This document shows positions 1-11,903 of a stretch of 64,000 bases of DNA, in pieces. Position numbers and translations under genes: made by a program. The notes below the pieces were generated by a model that was not told the DNA's origin, did no database searches, and was given only the letters and a program-made list of their open reading frames with translations. Positions within the stretch are counted from its first letter, which is position 1. Each line of letters begins with the position of its first letter. Source of the stretch: Cherax quadricarinatus. Lineage: Eukaryota; Arthropoda; Malacostraca; Decapoda; Parastacidae. The DNA is taken from assembly GCF_038502225.1 (NCBI RefSeq), contig NC_091321.1, positions 36,975,453 to 37,039,452 of the forward strand, written 5' to 3'.

Positions 1-59
1 TCTGCTCAAATTATGATAAGGTAAACCACTGTAAAAGGCATAACAATATGCGAAATAGC

Positions 60-490
60 ATTATATATTTTTTAACACATCGGCCGTCTCCCACCAAGGC
101 AAGGTGGCCCAAAAAGGAAAAACTTTCATCATCATTTACTCCATCACTGTCTTGCCAGAGGCACGTTTACCCTACAGTTATAAATCTGAAACATTACCAC
201 CGTCCTTCAGAGTGCCGACACTGTACTTCCTATCTTCAGGATTCAAGTCTGGCCTGCTGGTATCCCTGAATCCCTTCATATATGCTGCCCTGTTCACACT
301 CCAACAGTACATCAAGCCCTGAAAGCCATTTGTTTCCATTCACTTCTAACATGCTCATATATGCTTCCTGGAAGTCCAAGCCCCTAGCAAACAAAACCTC
401 CTTTACCCTCTCCTTCCATCCTATTTTAGGCCGACACTTACTCCGCCTTCCCTCCACCACAGATTTGAACACTCTAGAAGTCATTCTATT
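60..490 (-). mobile_element. LINE 3' fragment (C-terminal coding end plus 3' UTR)
   Basis: On the minus strand, 484 to 236 encodes [14 protein letters not shown] followed by [15 protein letters not shown], matching the C-terminal tail of the LINE fragment at 53803-54452 (MTSRVYQSVLEGRR, GWREGVKEVLCARGL). The non-coding part (about 80-240) also aligns to 53805-53995, including AAAAACTTTCATCATCATTTACTCC-like sequence and the end near the GGCCGT/GGCCGA motif. Such RW-GHVERM / GRGRP-type tails are known at the C-terminus of many animal non-LTR reverse transcriptases. It is a short dead fragment, truncated 5' before the RT domain. Confidence 0.7.
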
Positions 491-542
491 TTGTTACGTC
501 CTCTCTACATACACTCATTTGGCAGCAGGACAGTAGTGCCTG

Positions 543-1331
<789 letters not shown>

Positions 1332-1403
<72 letters not shown>

Positions 1404-1414
1404 AATATATAATA

Positions 1415-1466
<52 letters not shown>

Positions 1467-1471
1467 GCAAA

Positions 1472-1566
<95 letters not shown>

Positions 1567-1588
1567 ATATATACATATATATATATAT

Positions 1589-1679
<91 letters not shown>
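1332..1679. repeat. (AT)n microsatellite with decayed TIR remnant
   Basis: AT dinucleotide run with small interruptions, including GCCGAATATATAATAT near 1400, which resembles the terminal repeat of the neighbouring MITE. Coding frames through it are spurious. Confidence 0.95.
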
Positions 1680-1681
<2 letters not shown>

Positions 1682-1772
1682 AGTAGTGATGAAGGCGGCT
1701 TAGCGGTCCCTTCTACAGAGCGGTCCCCACAGAATGGCTCCCACAGTATGGCTCTTCCTGAAAAGGCCTTCT

Positions 1773-1872
1773 NNNNNNNNNNNNNNNNNNNNNNNNNNNN
1801 NNNNNNNNNNNNNNNNNNNNNNNNNNNNNNNNNNNNNNNNNNNNNNNNNNNNNNNNNNNNNNNNNNNNNNNN
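1773..1872. other. Assembly gap of 100 N
   Basis: Exactly 100 consecutive N, the conventional length for a scaffold gap of unknown size. Real distances across it are unknown. Confidence 0.99.
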
Positions 1873-1889
1873 GTAAGTGCAGATAAATT

Positions 1890-2370
1890 AGAGATGTCAA
1901 ATCTTATTTGGGAGTACTCAAATAGTGTTTTGGAAATGTTCGAAGGTGTTCAAAGGTGTTTTGAGTGTGTTCAAATGTTGTTTTTGAAGGTGTTCAAGGG
2001 TGTTTTGAAGGTGTTCAAGGGTGTTTTGAAGGTGTTCAAAGGTGTTTTGAGGTTATTCAAAGGTGTTTTGAGTGTGTTCAAATGATTATGAGAGTGCTTT
2101 GAAGGTGTTTTGAAGGTGTTGAAGGGTGTTTATGTGAGTATTCAAAGGTGTTTTTTGAAGGTGTACAAATGATTATGAGAGTACTTATGAAGGTGTTCAA
2201 ATGATGTGCAAGAGTACTTATGAAGGTGTTCTGGGAGTATTCAGAGGTGATTTGGGGGTGTTCGAATGATGTTTTTGGAGTATTTCAGTGTTGTTTGGAA
2301 ATGTATAAAGGTATTTTTTGTGAGTATTCAAATGATTTATGAGAGTGTTTTGAAGATGTTCAAAGTAAAA
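1890..2370 (+). repeat. Degenerate minisatellite, GGTGTT(T)TGAA/TTCAAA units
   Basis: Runs of GAAGGTGTTCAAAGGTGTT with frequent variants (TTGAGTGTG, TTATGAGAGT), period roughly 15-30 bp and strongly degenerate toward the right. The small open frame here (1894-2085) has repeat-derived composition and is not credited as a gene. From 2371 to about 2650 I see only AT-rich unique-looking sequence with no recognisable feature. Confidence 0.85.
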
Positions 2371-2654
2371 GTGCGTATTTAACTTCGTAATATGTAAAAT
2401 TGTGAGTAGTGAATTTAACGAAAGTGGATGTAAGCGATGTGGTGACTTTCTGATGCATGTGTCCCCTTATTAACTTTAATGAATTAAAAGGGTTAAAACG
2501 AGAAAAATTGGGGGTTATGAGTGAAAATTGTGAGGTGTTGGTTGGAGTGTGAGGGTTTGGGAGGGTGGGTAAAAGGGTAGACAAGATTCAACCTGTGTGC
2601 TGGGTCAACACGTGACGTCACTGACCGCCGAGTAAACACCCTTCATTAGACCTG

Positions 2655-3050
2655 TAGTAAGCATGCCCCATAGGAGGAGTTCATTTGAATGCTTACCCCC
2701 AGAGGGGGGAATCCAAAAACCTTGATCCAAGGAGATGGAGTCTTGGTATTATCGAGAAATTTTGGGGTGGGAGTGAAAGTGAGAGGGGTAATCCAAAAAT
2801 TTGATCCAAGGAGATGGAGACTTTGATTTCGAGAAAAACTTGATCCGAGGAGATGGAGAATTTCGAAACCCCCATAGGGGGGAATCCAAAAAACTTGATC
2901 CGAGGAAGTGGAGACTTTGATATTGAGAACCCCATAGGGGGGAGTATCCACAACTTGTATTATCGAGAAATTTTTGGGGTGGGGGTGAAAGTGAGAGGGG
3001 GAACCTTAAAAACTTGATCCGAGGAGATGGAGAGCACAAGAAAATGAAAT
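2655..3050 (+). repeat. Imperfect repeats with TTGATCCGAGGAGATGGAG motif
   Basis: The motif CTTGATCC(A/G)AGGAGATGGAG recurs at about 2721, 2801, 2849 and 3013, usually preceded by GGGGGGAATCCAAAAA and alternating with GAAATTTTGGGGTGGGAGTG. A related motif (CTCGATCCAAGGAGATGG) is at about 13500. It behaves like a dispersed repeat locally duplicated. Minus-strand open frames here are repeat-derived. Confidence 0.75.
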
Positions 3051-3082
3051 TCAAAAAAAATTCGAAAAAAATCGGAAAAAAT

Positions 3083-3320
3083 TCGAGGCGCGGGGGCGAT
3101 CCGGACGACGCTGCAGAAGGCGCAGCAGAAGGCGCGGGCGGGGCTCGCGAAGGGCGCGGGCGGGCGCGCGGGTGGGCGCACGGCGGGGGTCGCGAAGGGC
3201 GCGGGTGGGCGCGCGCGCGGGCGCGCGGGGCGGGCGCGCGGCGCGACGGCGGGGTCGCGAAGGGGGGGGTCGTGGGCTGGGGGTATTGGTTGTGGGGGGG
3301 GTATTGGTTGGGGGGGTCAA
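3083..3320. other. Extremely GC- and CpG-rich low-complexity block
   Basis: About 240 bp of G/C-dominated sequence with recurring GTCGCGAAGGGCGCGGG words, in an otherwise AT-rich window. It gives open frames on both strands because AT-rich stop codons are absent. It could be a GC-rich tandem repeat, an inserted foreign piece or an assembly artefact; I cannot distinguish these. Confidence 0.7.
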
Positions 3321-3404
3321 GGGTGAGGTAGTCTCGAGGGCGAGGTCATGGTCAAAACCGGAAGTAACACCTAGGTGTGAAAAAGGTGACCCTCCAGCCG
3401 CTGG

Positions 3405-3515
3405 TCCTAGACCGGATACACCGCCCAGTGGAAGGCCTAAACCGGATACACCGCCCAGAGGAAGGCCCCTAAACCGGATACACCGCCCAGAGGAAGGCCC
3501 CTAAACCGGATACAC
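3405..3515 (+). repeat. About 31-bp tandem repeat, four units
   Basis: Four copies of AACCGGATACACCGCCCAG followed by a GGAAGGCC(CCT) linker, the first units slightly shorter. Simple tandem duplication with no coding value. Confidence 0.9.
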
Positions 3516-3529
3516 CCCCCAGAAGAAAA

Positions 3530-3780
3530 GTTGACTACTTACATGTATACATGATTATAGGACTTATTCCTACATGTTTTATGACTCCGACGTTCTGTTT
3601 TGTAGTCGGTCGGGTTGGGTTTCTTACGGTAGAATTTCGTTATATCAATATGTTAAAATGTTTTTTTTTGTTTATTGTGTGTGTACTGACGTTGTCTGTC
3701 ACGGTTTTGGATTTGCTAATTGTCGGCTTGTATCATGTGTATGTTGTTTTTAAATAAAATATAAAAAAAAAAAAAAAAAC
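3530..3780 (+). mobile_element. Retroposon 3' end with polyA tail (R1), Tx1-like LINE tail
   Basis: The stretch ends TTTTTAAATAAAATAT then a run of A (to 3779), directly followed by gypsy RT sequence at 3781. The same terminus closes the retroposon at 7427, LINE C at 52029 and, on the minus strand, LINE A at 36524. I therefore read it as the 3' end of a 5'-truncated Tx1-like LINE. Its upstream limit is not defined, since the sequence before the tail is unlike the other copies. Confidence 0.65.
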
Positions 3781-4878
3781 TCTGTCACCTTGCCTGATGG
3801 TTATCCTCTACCTCGCATTGACGACCTTATTGACCGTGTATCAGTAGCCCAGTTTGTCAGCCGTTTAGATCTCTTGCGAGGCTATTATCAAGTCCCGCTT
3901 ACTGAACGTGCTCAAGAAATATTTGCTTTTACTGTTCAAGATGGATTATTTAACTACCTCGTCACCCCCTTCGGCCTATATAACGCGGCTTCTTCATTCC
4001 AGCGTATAATGAACGAGTTGACCCACAATTTAGGAGTAGAAGCTTACCTTGACGACTTAGTGGTGTACAGTGACGAGTGGGAACAGCACTTGACGCGTCT
4101 CAGAGCATTGTTTGAGAGACTGGCGCACTACAACTTCACTGTTAACTTAGCTAAATGTAGTTTTGGTCAAGCCAAGATTACCTATCTAGGCTTTTGTATC
4201 GGCCAAGGTGAGGTTGCTCCTATTGAGGCTAAGGTTCGTGCAATTTCTGAATTTCCAGTGCCACAGGATAGGGAGGGAGTACAGAGATTCCTGGGTAGGG
4301 CAGGATATTATCACAGGTTCTGTCCAAACTTTTCTCATATTGCAGCTCCTCTCACTGAGCTTACTAGTAGCAAAGTTCAGTTCACCTGGACTAGAGATTG
4401 TTCAGACTCGTTCAAAAGGTTGAAGCGCTTGCTATCCTCTGCTCCTGTGTTGAAAAGTCCTTATTTCAATCTTCCCTTCTTTTTACATATAGATGCGAGT
4501 GGCTATGCAGTGGGTGCTGTGCTACTCCAACAGTCAACATCCACTGATATTCTCCATCCTATATGTTACTATTCATCTAAACTTAAACGACACCAGAAAA
4601 ATTATGCCACTATTGAGAAAGAGGCTCTAGCTCTTGTGGTGTCCTTGGAACATTTTGACGTGTATTTGGGCACTTCCCCATTTAAAATTAACGTTTTTTC
4701 AGACCACAATCCACTCACTTACATTAACACTATGAAAAGTAAAAATGCTAGGATCATGAGGTGGGCCCTCAGAATCCAACCTTATTCTATTAGTATAAAA
4801 CACATAAGTGGTCATTGTAATGTAATTGATGACGCTGTCACGTCCTTAATAATTATCAGTTACATTAAATTAACGTAA
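3781..4878 (+). pseudogene. pol: Gypsy pol fragment: reverse transcriptase plus RNase H (copy a)
   Basis: 362 open residues, counted from a TTG at 3790, although the frame is open from the 3781 junction, so there is no real start. RT: FVSRLDLLRGYYQVPL (residues about 22-37), LVTPFGLYNAASSFQ (57-71) and the catalytic box YLDD at 86-89. The RT thumb follows, and then Ty3-type RNase H with HIDASGYAVGAVLL (Asp at about 235), EKEALALV (Glu at about 278) and FSDHNPLTY (Asp at about 305). The last RNase H box reads SGHCNVIDDAVTS where ADALSR-like sequence is usual. The RT lacks its N-terminal fingers because of the R1 junction. No integrase follows; the frame runs into the 3' non-coding region, consistent with integrase lying upstream in this family. 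Confidence 0.9.
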
Positions 4879-5476
4879 TTTTAATGCCCAAATACCTTTT
4901 GTTACTTGCTATGTCAAATTCATTAAAGTAACTTAATCCCTCCACCCCATATTAACTATGTATACTCATGTCATGTCTAATTATTATATTTATATATTCA
5001 CAGTAGTGATGTGTATGAGAAGGAGACATAAGCTGAGTGATGAGTGGGTAGTGTGGTGTGGGCGATGTACTGCGTGACGCAACACTGTCCTGCCGCAGAC
5101 CCCCCCCCCCTTCACTACACACCTTAAGCTGTTTCATACTCAGATGTCCATACTGCATAGCATTCCACAACCACTTCTTAAGAGTGGAATGCAGTCTCCT
5201 CTACTATGATCGGGCCTCATCGTGCCCTACTTGTATACGCTATCCTGTCTCTACACTGATGTACATAACCACGAGTATGCGGAGATACGATACTGTGTAC
5301 TGCCCTAGTACTAGGGGCATATCTTAATGTACAGATGCTGTGAAATTTTAGAAGTGCTTGGTGCAAGAGAGACTCTGATTAATGTTTATATTAAATTGTA
5401 TTGATCATGAGTAATCAGTAATAATGTGAAAGACATTAATGCAACTCCTAGTGCGACCGTTTGTCGTGTTGGGGAG
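4879..5476 (+). other. Gypsy copy a 3' untranslated region
   Basis: About 600 bp between RNase H and the LTR, collinear with 17502-18067 of copy b (for example CTATGTATACTCATGTCATG and CCCTAGTACTAGGGGCATAT). It ends CGTGTTGGGGAG just before the LTR, the position expected for a polypurine tract. I see no domain in the short frames here. Confidence 0.8.
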
Positions 5477-5987
5477 TGTTGCAACCCCTGAATGGGTTGC
5501 AATGATTATTATGTATATATATAATTATTATCTTTTCATATAATTTTATATTGCTTATATTTGCGATAATAGCTAAGTCGTAAATGTATTGCTATATATT
5601 GTTATTTGACGTAGTTATGTTGTGAGGAAGGATGTAACATATTATGTGCTCAGTTCAAGTCTTGATTGTCTAACTACTGTAATTATCGCTTGTGGCTCAT
5701 TAGACTGCTGGCTTCTCGTTGTTGCTGGGCAGCAACCCACGGAGCTATCACGTGATCGAGGGGGGTGTCCTCACCTCGCCTGAAGTATTCAGTCTGGTCT
5801 AGACTCTCTTGGTGGTCGGACAGATTGTCTGTCTCATTATTCTTGTTAGTTCTGTAGAACTCTGTTCACAGAACATTGTATAGACTTAGTGATTTTCGAC
5901 GTTGTACTGAGGTTGTGTGTCTCATAGACACTCTGAGTAACTCAGGTCCTGAGCTGTAACTTCTCACTTAACTTGTACTGGTATCTG

Positions 5988-6221
5988 TGTATTGTCACAG
6001 TCAGGGATTTTCTTATGCTGAACTTAGATTCAGTAGTGTGGGAGTTTTGTGACTTTTGTGGAGGATCTGCAAATGGTCCCTACTTAGTGTCGTTATATTA
6101 TCTCCTTGTTCCTGATTCTGTGTCGCAGTTGCTTGTTATATTGCTATTGGGCTTAGCACTCTTTTTGTTGTTCAAGCAGACTGTTCTGGTTGCCAGTCGG
6201 TCAAGAAGTTTGTTTATTTGA
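5988..6221 (+). CDS. Small LTR-internal open frame with hydrophobic segment (copy a)
   Basis: An open frame also seen in the two LTRs of copy b, at 12440-12679 and 18598-18837. Shared residues include LDSVVWEFCDFCGGS and a hydrophobic run SQLLVILLLGLA-FLLFKQ that could span a membrane. The longer version starts at TTG; the first ATG gives about 65-70 residues. Open in three of three LTRs, but the copies are too similar for that to prove selection. Function unknown; it may be chance. Confidence 0.3.
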   Translation, partial: CIVTVRDFLMLNLDSVVWEFCDFCGGSANGPYLVSLYYLLVPDSVSQLLVILLLGLALFLLFKQTVLVASRSRSLFI

Positions 6222-6425
6222 GGACTTTGTCAGTCACTTGTTTAAGTCTAGTCGAGTCATGAGACATAGCGAACTACTTAGAGCACTTACACACATACAT
6301 ACTTGTACATATTTGTAATATCTTATTAAATGTTAATGTACCAGACGGTACTTAAGAATTATAAATGTGATATATGCTTTCAGCACAATAATATTGTACT
6401 TGAGAGAAGTGATATTATTTTGATT

Positions 6426-7427
6426 ACTGTGATTAAATAGTACCTGAATGGAAAATTCTGTGTTTGATGTGTCAGGGTCGTCATGACCTTCTTCATGAAT
6501 TAAGTGTGAATGGTGTCAAGATTATAGTTTTAAGACCGTGAAGAGCTTTAGGGCTTATGTAGAGTGTGCGTTTATAGCCTTTATTGGGCATAAATCATGT
6601 GCGATAATTGTATCGCAATGAGAGGTTATTAAATTATGTTTGTGTTTAGTGTTGTGGGTTTTTAGCGAGTGTACTGTCTTTATTTTAGCATTATATAATG
6701 TGCTCATCCAGTTGCTGCTAGATGGAACGATAATGACTTCCATAAATTTGTAATGCCTCGTTAAAAGTTTGTAATGGGACAGTATGGTTTAGTCTCTTAC
6801 TTTATATAATGTGCTCAGCCGGTGGAAGAGGATGTATTAATATTTAGTAATATTTGTTAATATTTATTTAGTATAAGTGTGAGGCTTAGGATTTGATTTT
6901 TGATTTAGGATTTGATTTTGATTTTGATTTTGATTTTGATTTTGATTTTGATTTGATTTGATTTGATTTGATTTTGATTTTTTCAATGCTTAAAAAGAGA
7001 TTGTAGTGAGGCACGTATGTATGTGCTTAGGTACTTCTTATTGTATAGGGGTTAATTTTGGGAAGAGTATGTGATTGTTTTTAACTGAGATTGGGATGTA
7101 AGGTTATTACTCTGTTTATCTCCTGTGAAGGTTGTGAACCTTTGTCATATGTCCGTCATAGTATGTTAACTATACAAATCTGAAAGTTGTATATAGTTTA
7201 TATTTTATATAGTTTATATAGTTATAGTTTATTTTGTTTATCATAGTATGTGATATGGAAAAGTTTGTGTGTATATGGGTAACCTCTTTTATGTCAATTA
7301 CAATGTGTTGTTAATAATTGGTTAGTGTATGTTGTGTAGGATTGAGGATCCTACTGTATCCATTTTATATCTTAATTTAATATCAAGCTGTAAAGTTTTT
7401 AAATAAAATATAAAAAAAAAAAAAAAT
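6426..7427 (+). mobile_element. 5'-truncated retroposon inside LTR a (R2)
   Basis: About 1 kb absent from the two LTRs of copy b, starting after TATTTTGATTA and ending AAATAAAATAT plus A(n). The end is the same as R1, LINE A and LINE C, so it is probably a Tx1-like LINE 3' UTR inserted by target-primed reverse transcription. It contains a (GATTTT)n-type simple repeat at about 6895-6980. No coding region is recognised; the boundaries are accurate to about 15 bp. Confidence 0.7.
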
Positions 7428-7672
7428 TTAATTTAATTTGATAATATACCTCTAGACTTAATAAATTTATTAAATTTTAATTTCTCTAGTTAGTAGCCTA
7501 ACAGTTGTAATCCTGAAGCACTATTGATTCATACTGAATTCTAATGGATAATTGGACAAGGATACTGACTACTTGTTACGAAAACCCAGTAACAGGCTGG
7601 ATGCTAGAAGGATAGTCCTTTCTAGTATTCACTGGAGATCTCTAAGCTTTTAGAATCGCGTTTTTTGTAACA

Positions 7673-7772
7673 ACTGATCAAACAGTGGTGGTATTGGCTG
7701 GTCATACAGTGGTGGAGGTGTTGACTGGTCATATAGTGGTGGAGGAGTTGATTGGTCATACTGTTGTGGTGG
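7673..7772 (+). repeat. 27-bp satellite, left segment
   Basis: Four units of the same 27-bp satellite as 8484-11903, lying between LTR a and the solo LTR. It begins ACTGATCA, directly at the end of LTR a. Confidence 0.9.
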
Positions 7773-8483
7773 TGTTATATCTTCGAAATTAGTCATCCTG
7801 TATTATTTAACTATTGTAAGAGAGTTGTTCAATTGTTTATGTCTGGCTGGCTCACGTTTGGGTCAGCTGATCCAACCTGACGATGCGTCAACAGACAGGC
7901 AAGCAGTCAGTCTGCTCCCTGCTCTAGCCCTGACAACTGATCGTATATTGGCTCTTACGGTGTACAGTTTGAATGGTTTAGAGAATTGGACTCTAGAGTT
8001 GACTCAGTTTGTTTCTCATTGCTCTGAAAGATTCTTTTGATATTTATATTCTTGGTCAGTTAAGTAATCCATAGAGATACTTTATGGCCAGATTCAAGGT
8101 CTTGTTAAATCTTGTACCTTTTGTATTTTGAGTTTACAGTCTTGTTAAGACAAAGACGTAAATGTTAATGAAGACTTAATTACAGGAAGAATAATTAAAC
8201 TTCCTTATTAATGTGACATTTCCATGATTTTGAAATAAAGGCATATGGTAAATTCATTGTACAAAGTATTAAGTTACATTAACTACAAAGAGAAGATAAA
8301 GTATTGTATTTAAATACTTTAATAAATTTTAATATTATTCTATGGAGTTTCACCAGTTGAAATTATTTCCCCTAGACTCTAAAATACCTTTAAATAACTC
8401 GGATCCAAAAATCTTGTTGCATAAGAAATAAATGGTAAGAGGCCACATTCTGAAGTTCTTTAAAAAATTTCTTATTCGCAACA
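7773..8483. mobile_element. Solo LTR (711 bp) in the satellite
   Basis: Begins TGTTATATCTTCG and ends ATTCGCAACA, with TGTT/AACA termini, flanked by GTGG on both sides (7769-7772 and 8484-8487). Removing it rejoins CTGTTGTGGTGG to TGTTGACTGG, a junction that occurs uninterrupted elsewhere in the array (about 21550), so the insertion limits are well supported. It holds no protein domain; frame 7825-8040 is not credited. Family unknown, and it differs from the other LTRs here. The 4-bp TSD is weak evidence in GTGG-rich sequence. Confidence 0.7.
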
Positions 8484-11400
8484 GTGGTGTTGACTGGTCA
8501 TGCAGTGGAGGTGGTGTTGACTGGTCATACAGTAGTGGTGGTGTTGACTGGTCATAAAGTAGTGGAGGTGTTGACTGGTCATACAGTGGTGGAGGTGTTG
8601 ACTCGTCATACAGTGGTGGTGGTGTTGACAGGTTATACAGTTGCGGAAGTGTTCACTGGTCATACAGTGGTGGAGGTGTTGACTCTGTCATACAGTGGTG
8701 GAGGTGTTGACTGGTCATACAGTGGTGGAGGTGTTGACTGGTCATACAGTGGAAGTGGTGGTGGTGTTGACTGGTCATACATTGGAGGAGGTGTTGACGG
8801 GTCATACAGTGGTGGTGGTGGTGATGACTGGTAATACAGTGGTGGAGGTGTTGACTGGTTATACAGTTGTGGAGGTGTTGAGTGGTCATACAGTGCTTGT
8901 GGTGTTGACTCTTCATACAGTGGTGGAGGTGTTGACTGGTCATACAGTGGTGGAGGTGCTGACTGGTCACAGAGTGGTGGTGGTGATGACTGGTCATACA
9001 GTGGTGGAGGTGATGACTGGTTATACAGTGGTAGTGATCGTGTTGACTGGTCAAACAGTGGTGGTGTTGACTGGTCATACAGTGGTGGAGGTGTTGACTG
9101 GTCATACAGTGGTGTTGGTGTTGATTGGTCAAACAGTGGTGAAGGTGTTGACTATTCATACAGTGTTGGTGCTGTAGACTGGACATACAGTGGTGGAGTT
9201 TTTGACTGGCCATACAGTGGTGGTGGTGTTGACTGGTCATACAGTGGTGGAGTTGTTGACTGGCCATACAGTTGTGGTGGTGTTGATTGGTCATACAATG
9301 GTGGAGGTGTTAACTGCTCATACAGTGGTGGTGTTGACTGGTCATACAATGGTGCAGGTGTTGACAGGTCATACAGTGTTGGAGCTATTGACTGGTCATA
9401 CAGTAGTGGTGGTGTTGACTGGTCATACAGTGGATGTGATGTTGACTGGTCATACAGTGGTGGTGTTGACTGGTTCTACAGTAGAGGTGTTTACTGGTCA
9501 TTCAGAGGTGGAGGTGTTGATAGGTTATAGAGTGGTGGTGGTGTTGACTGGTCATACAGTGGTGGTGTTCACTGGTCAAATAATGGTGGTGTTGACTGGT
9601 CATACAATGGTGGTGGTGTTGACTAGTCATACAGTGGTGGAGGTGTTGACTTGTCATACAGTGGTGGTGTTGTTGATTGGTCATACAGTAGTGGTGTTGA
9701 CTATTCATACAGTGGCGGTGCTGTTGACTGGTCATACAGTGGTGGTGTTCACTGGTCAAATAATGGTGGAGGTGTTGACTGGTCATACAGTGGTGGTGGT
9801 ATTGACTGGTCATACAGTGGAAGTGGTGGTGGTGTTGACTGGTCATACATTGGAGGAGGTGTTGACTGGTCATACAGTGGTGGTGGTGCTGACTGGTAAT
9901 AAAGTGGCGGATGTGTTGACTGGACATACAGTGGTGGAGGAGTTGACTCATCATACAGTGGTGGTGGTGTTGACTGGTCATACAGTGGTGGAGGTGATGA
10001 CTGGTCATACACTGGTGGAGGTGTTGACCCATCATACAGTGGTGGAGGTGTTGAGCGGTCATACAGTGGTGGAGGTGTTGACCCATCATACAGTGGTGGA
10101 GGTGTTGAGCGGTCATACAGTGCTGGAGGTGTTGACTCATCATACAGTGGAGGTGTTGAGCGGTCATACAGTGGTGGAGGTGATGACTGGTTATACAGCG
10201 GTGGTGGTGGTATTGACTGGTCATAGAGTGGAGGAGATGTTGACTATTCATACAGTGGTGGAGTTGTTGACTGGTCATACAGTGGTGGTGCTGTTGACTG
10301 GTCATACAGTGGTGGAGTTGTTGACTGGTCATACAGTAGTGGTGGTGTTGACTGGTCATACAGAGGTGGAGGTGTTGATAGATCATACAGTGGTGGTGTT
10401 GACTGATCATACAGTGGTGCAGGTGTTGACTGGTCATGCAGTGGTGGTGGTGTTGGCTGGTTATACAGTGGTGGAGGTGCTGACTGGTCACAGAGTGGTG
10501 GTGGTGATGACTGGTCATACAGTGGTGGAGGTGATGACTGGTTATACAGTGGTAGTGATCGTGTTGACTGGTCAAACAGTGGTGGTGTTGACTGGTCATG
10601 CAGTGGTGGAGGTGTTGACTGGTCATACAGTGGTGTTGGTGTTGATTGGTCAAACAGTGGTGAAGGTGTTTACTATTCATACAGTGTTGGTGCTGTAGAC
10701 TGGACATACAGTGGTGGAGTTTTTGACTGGCCATACAGTGGTGGTGGTGTTGACTGGTCATACAGTGGTGGAGTTGTTGACTGGTCATACAGTGGTGGTG
10801 CTGTTGACTGGTCATACAGTGGTGGAGTTGTTGACTGGTCATACAGTAGTGGTGGTGTTGACTGGTCATACAGAGGTGGAGGTGTTGATAGATCATACAG
10901 TGGTGGTGTTGACTGATCATACAGTGGTGCAGGTGTTGACTGGTCATGCAGTGGTGGTGGTGTTGGCTGGTTATACAGTGGCGGAGGTGTTGACTGGTCA
11001 TACAGTGGTGGAGGTGTTGACTGGTCATTCAGTGGTGGAGGTGTTGACTGGTCATAAAGTGGTGGAGGTGTTGACTGGTTATACAGTGGTGGTGGTGTTG
11101 ACTGGTCATGCAGTGGTGGTGGTGTTGACTGGTCACACAGTGGCGGAGGTGTTGACTGGTCATACAGTGGCGGAGGTGTTGACTGGTCATACAGTGGCGG
11201 AGGTGTTGACTGGTCATACAGTGGAAAAGGTGTTGACTGGTCATACAGTGGTGGTGGTGTTGACAGGTTATTCAGTGGCGGAGGTGTTCACTGGTCATAC
11301 AGTGGCGGAGGTGTTGACTGGTCATACAGTGGTGGAGGTGTTGACTTTTCATACAGTGGAAGTGGTGGTGGTGTTCACTGGTCATACAGTGGCGGAGGTG

Positions 11401-11903
11401 TTGACTGGTCATACAGTGGTGGTGGTATTGACTCGTCATACAGTGGAAGTGGTGGTGGTGTTGACTGGTCATACATTGGAGGAGGTGTTGACTGGTAATA
11501 CAGTGGTGGTGTTGTTACTGGTTATACAGTTGTGGATGTGTTGACTCATTATACAGTGGTGGAGGTGTTGACCGGTCATACAGTGGTGGTGGTGTTGACT
11601 CATCATACAGTGGTGGAGGTGTTGACCGGTCATACAGTGGTGGAGGTGTTGACTGGTCACAGAGTGGTGGTGGTGATGACTATTCATGCACTGGTGGAGG
11701 TGATGACTGGTTATACAGTGGTGGTGGTGGTGTTGACTGGTCATGCAGTGGTGGAGGTGTTGACTGGTCATACTGTTGTGGTGGTCTTGACTGGTCATGC
11801 AGTGGTGATGGTGTTGTCTGGTCATACAGTATTGGTGGTGTTGACTGGTCATAAAGTGGTGGAGGCGTTGACTGGTCATACAGTGGTGGAGGTGTTGACT
11901 GAT
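8484..11903 (+). repeat. 27-bp satellite array, main left block
   Basis: About 125 units built on TGACTGGTCATACAGTGG plus a variable TGG(A/T)GGTGT part. The period is 27 bp, hence 9 codons, so open frames of up to about 500 residues arise on both strands (VLTGHTVVE-type on plus, CMTSQHLHH-type on minus). Higher-order repetition is visible: the block at about 8954-9190 recurs at 10473-10710, and 10262-10483 recurs at 10757-10983. The array continues at 19315 after the gypsy b insertion. Confidence 0.95.
11899..11903. other. Target-site duplication CTGAT, left of gypsy b
   Basis: CTGAT precedes the 5' LTR and is repeated at 19315-19319 after the 3' LTR. Joining the flanks restores the satellite text GTTGACTGATCATACAG. 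Confidence 0.88.

Larger units (their letters stand above)
3781..7672 (+). mobile_element. Ty3/gypsy (Gmr1-like) copy a, 5' truncated
   Basis: Contains the downstream half of the element: RT-RNase H (3781-4878), a 3' untranslated stretch (4879-5476) closely matching 17502-18067 of copy b, and a 3' LTR (5477-7672) with a retroposon inside it. The 5' half (LTR, gag, protease, integrase and start of RT) is missing; the polyA end of R1 sits exactly at the break. The right flank ACTGATCAAACAGTGG is satellite, so this copy also landed in the 27-bp array. Orientation is the same as copy b. Confidence 0.85.
5477..7672 (+). mobile_element. 3' LTR of gypsy copy a, split by a retroposon
   Basis: Starts TGTTGCAACCCC and ends TTTTTTGTAACA, the same termini as the LTRs of copy b. 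Without the insertion at about 6426-7427 it would be about 1.2 kb, matching the 1247-1253 bp LTRs at 11904 and 18068. It is visibly more diverged from them than they are from each other. It starts with the same TTGCAACCC / GGGTTGCAA hairpin. Confidence 0.88.

Noticed and set aside
3014..3504. Arg/Gly/Ala-rich coding region
   Set aside because: GC-rich low complexity without stops on either strand; no motif, no conservation evidence.
3781..4878. Intact retroviral pol or domesticated host gene
   Set aside because: The N-terminus is missing at a polyA junction and the frame is continuous with a gypsy 3' UTR and LTR.
8484..11903. Open frames of 502, 508, 277 and similar residues on both strands as repetitive protein genes
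   Set aside because: They exist in several frames on both strands because the satellite period is 27 bp and the unit lacks stops; there is no start context, domain or end, and they are cut by insertions at random phase.
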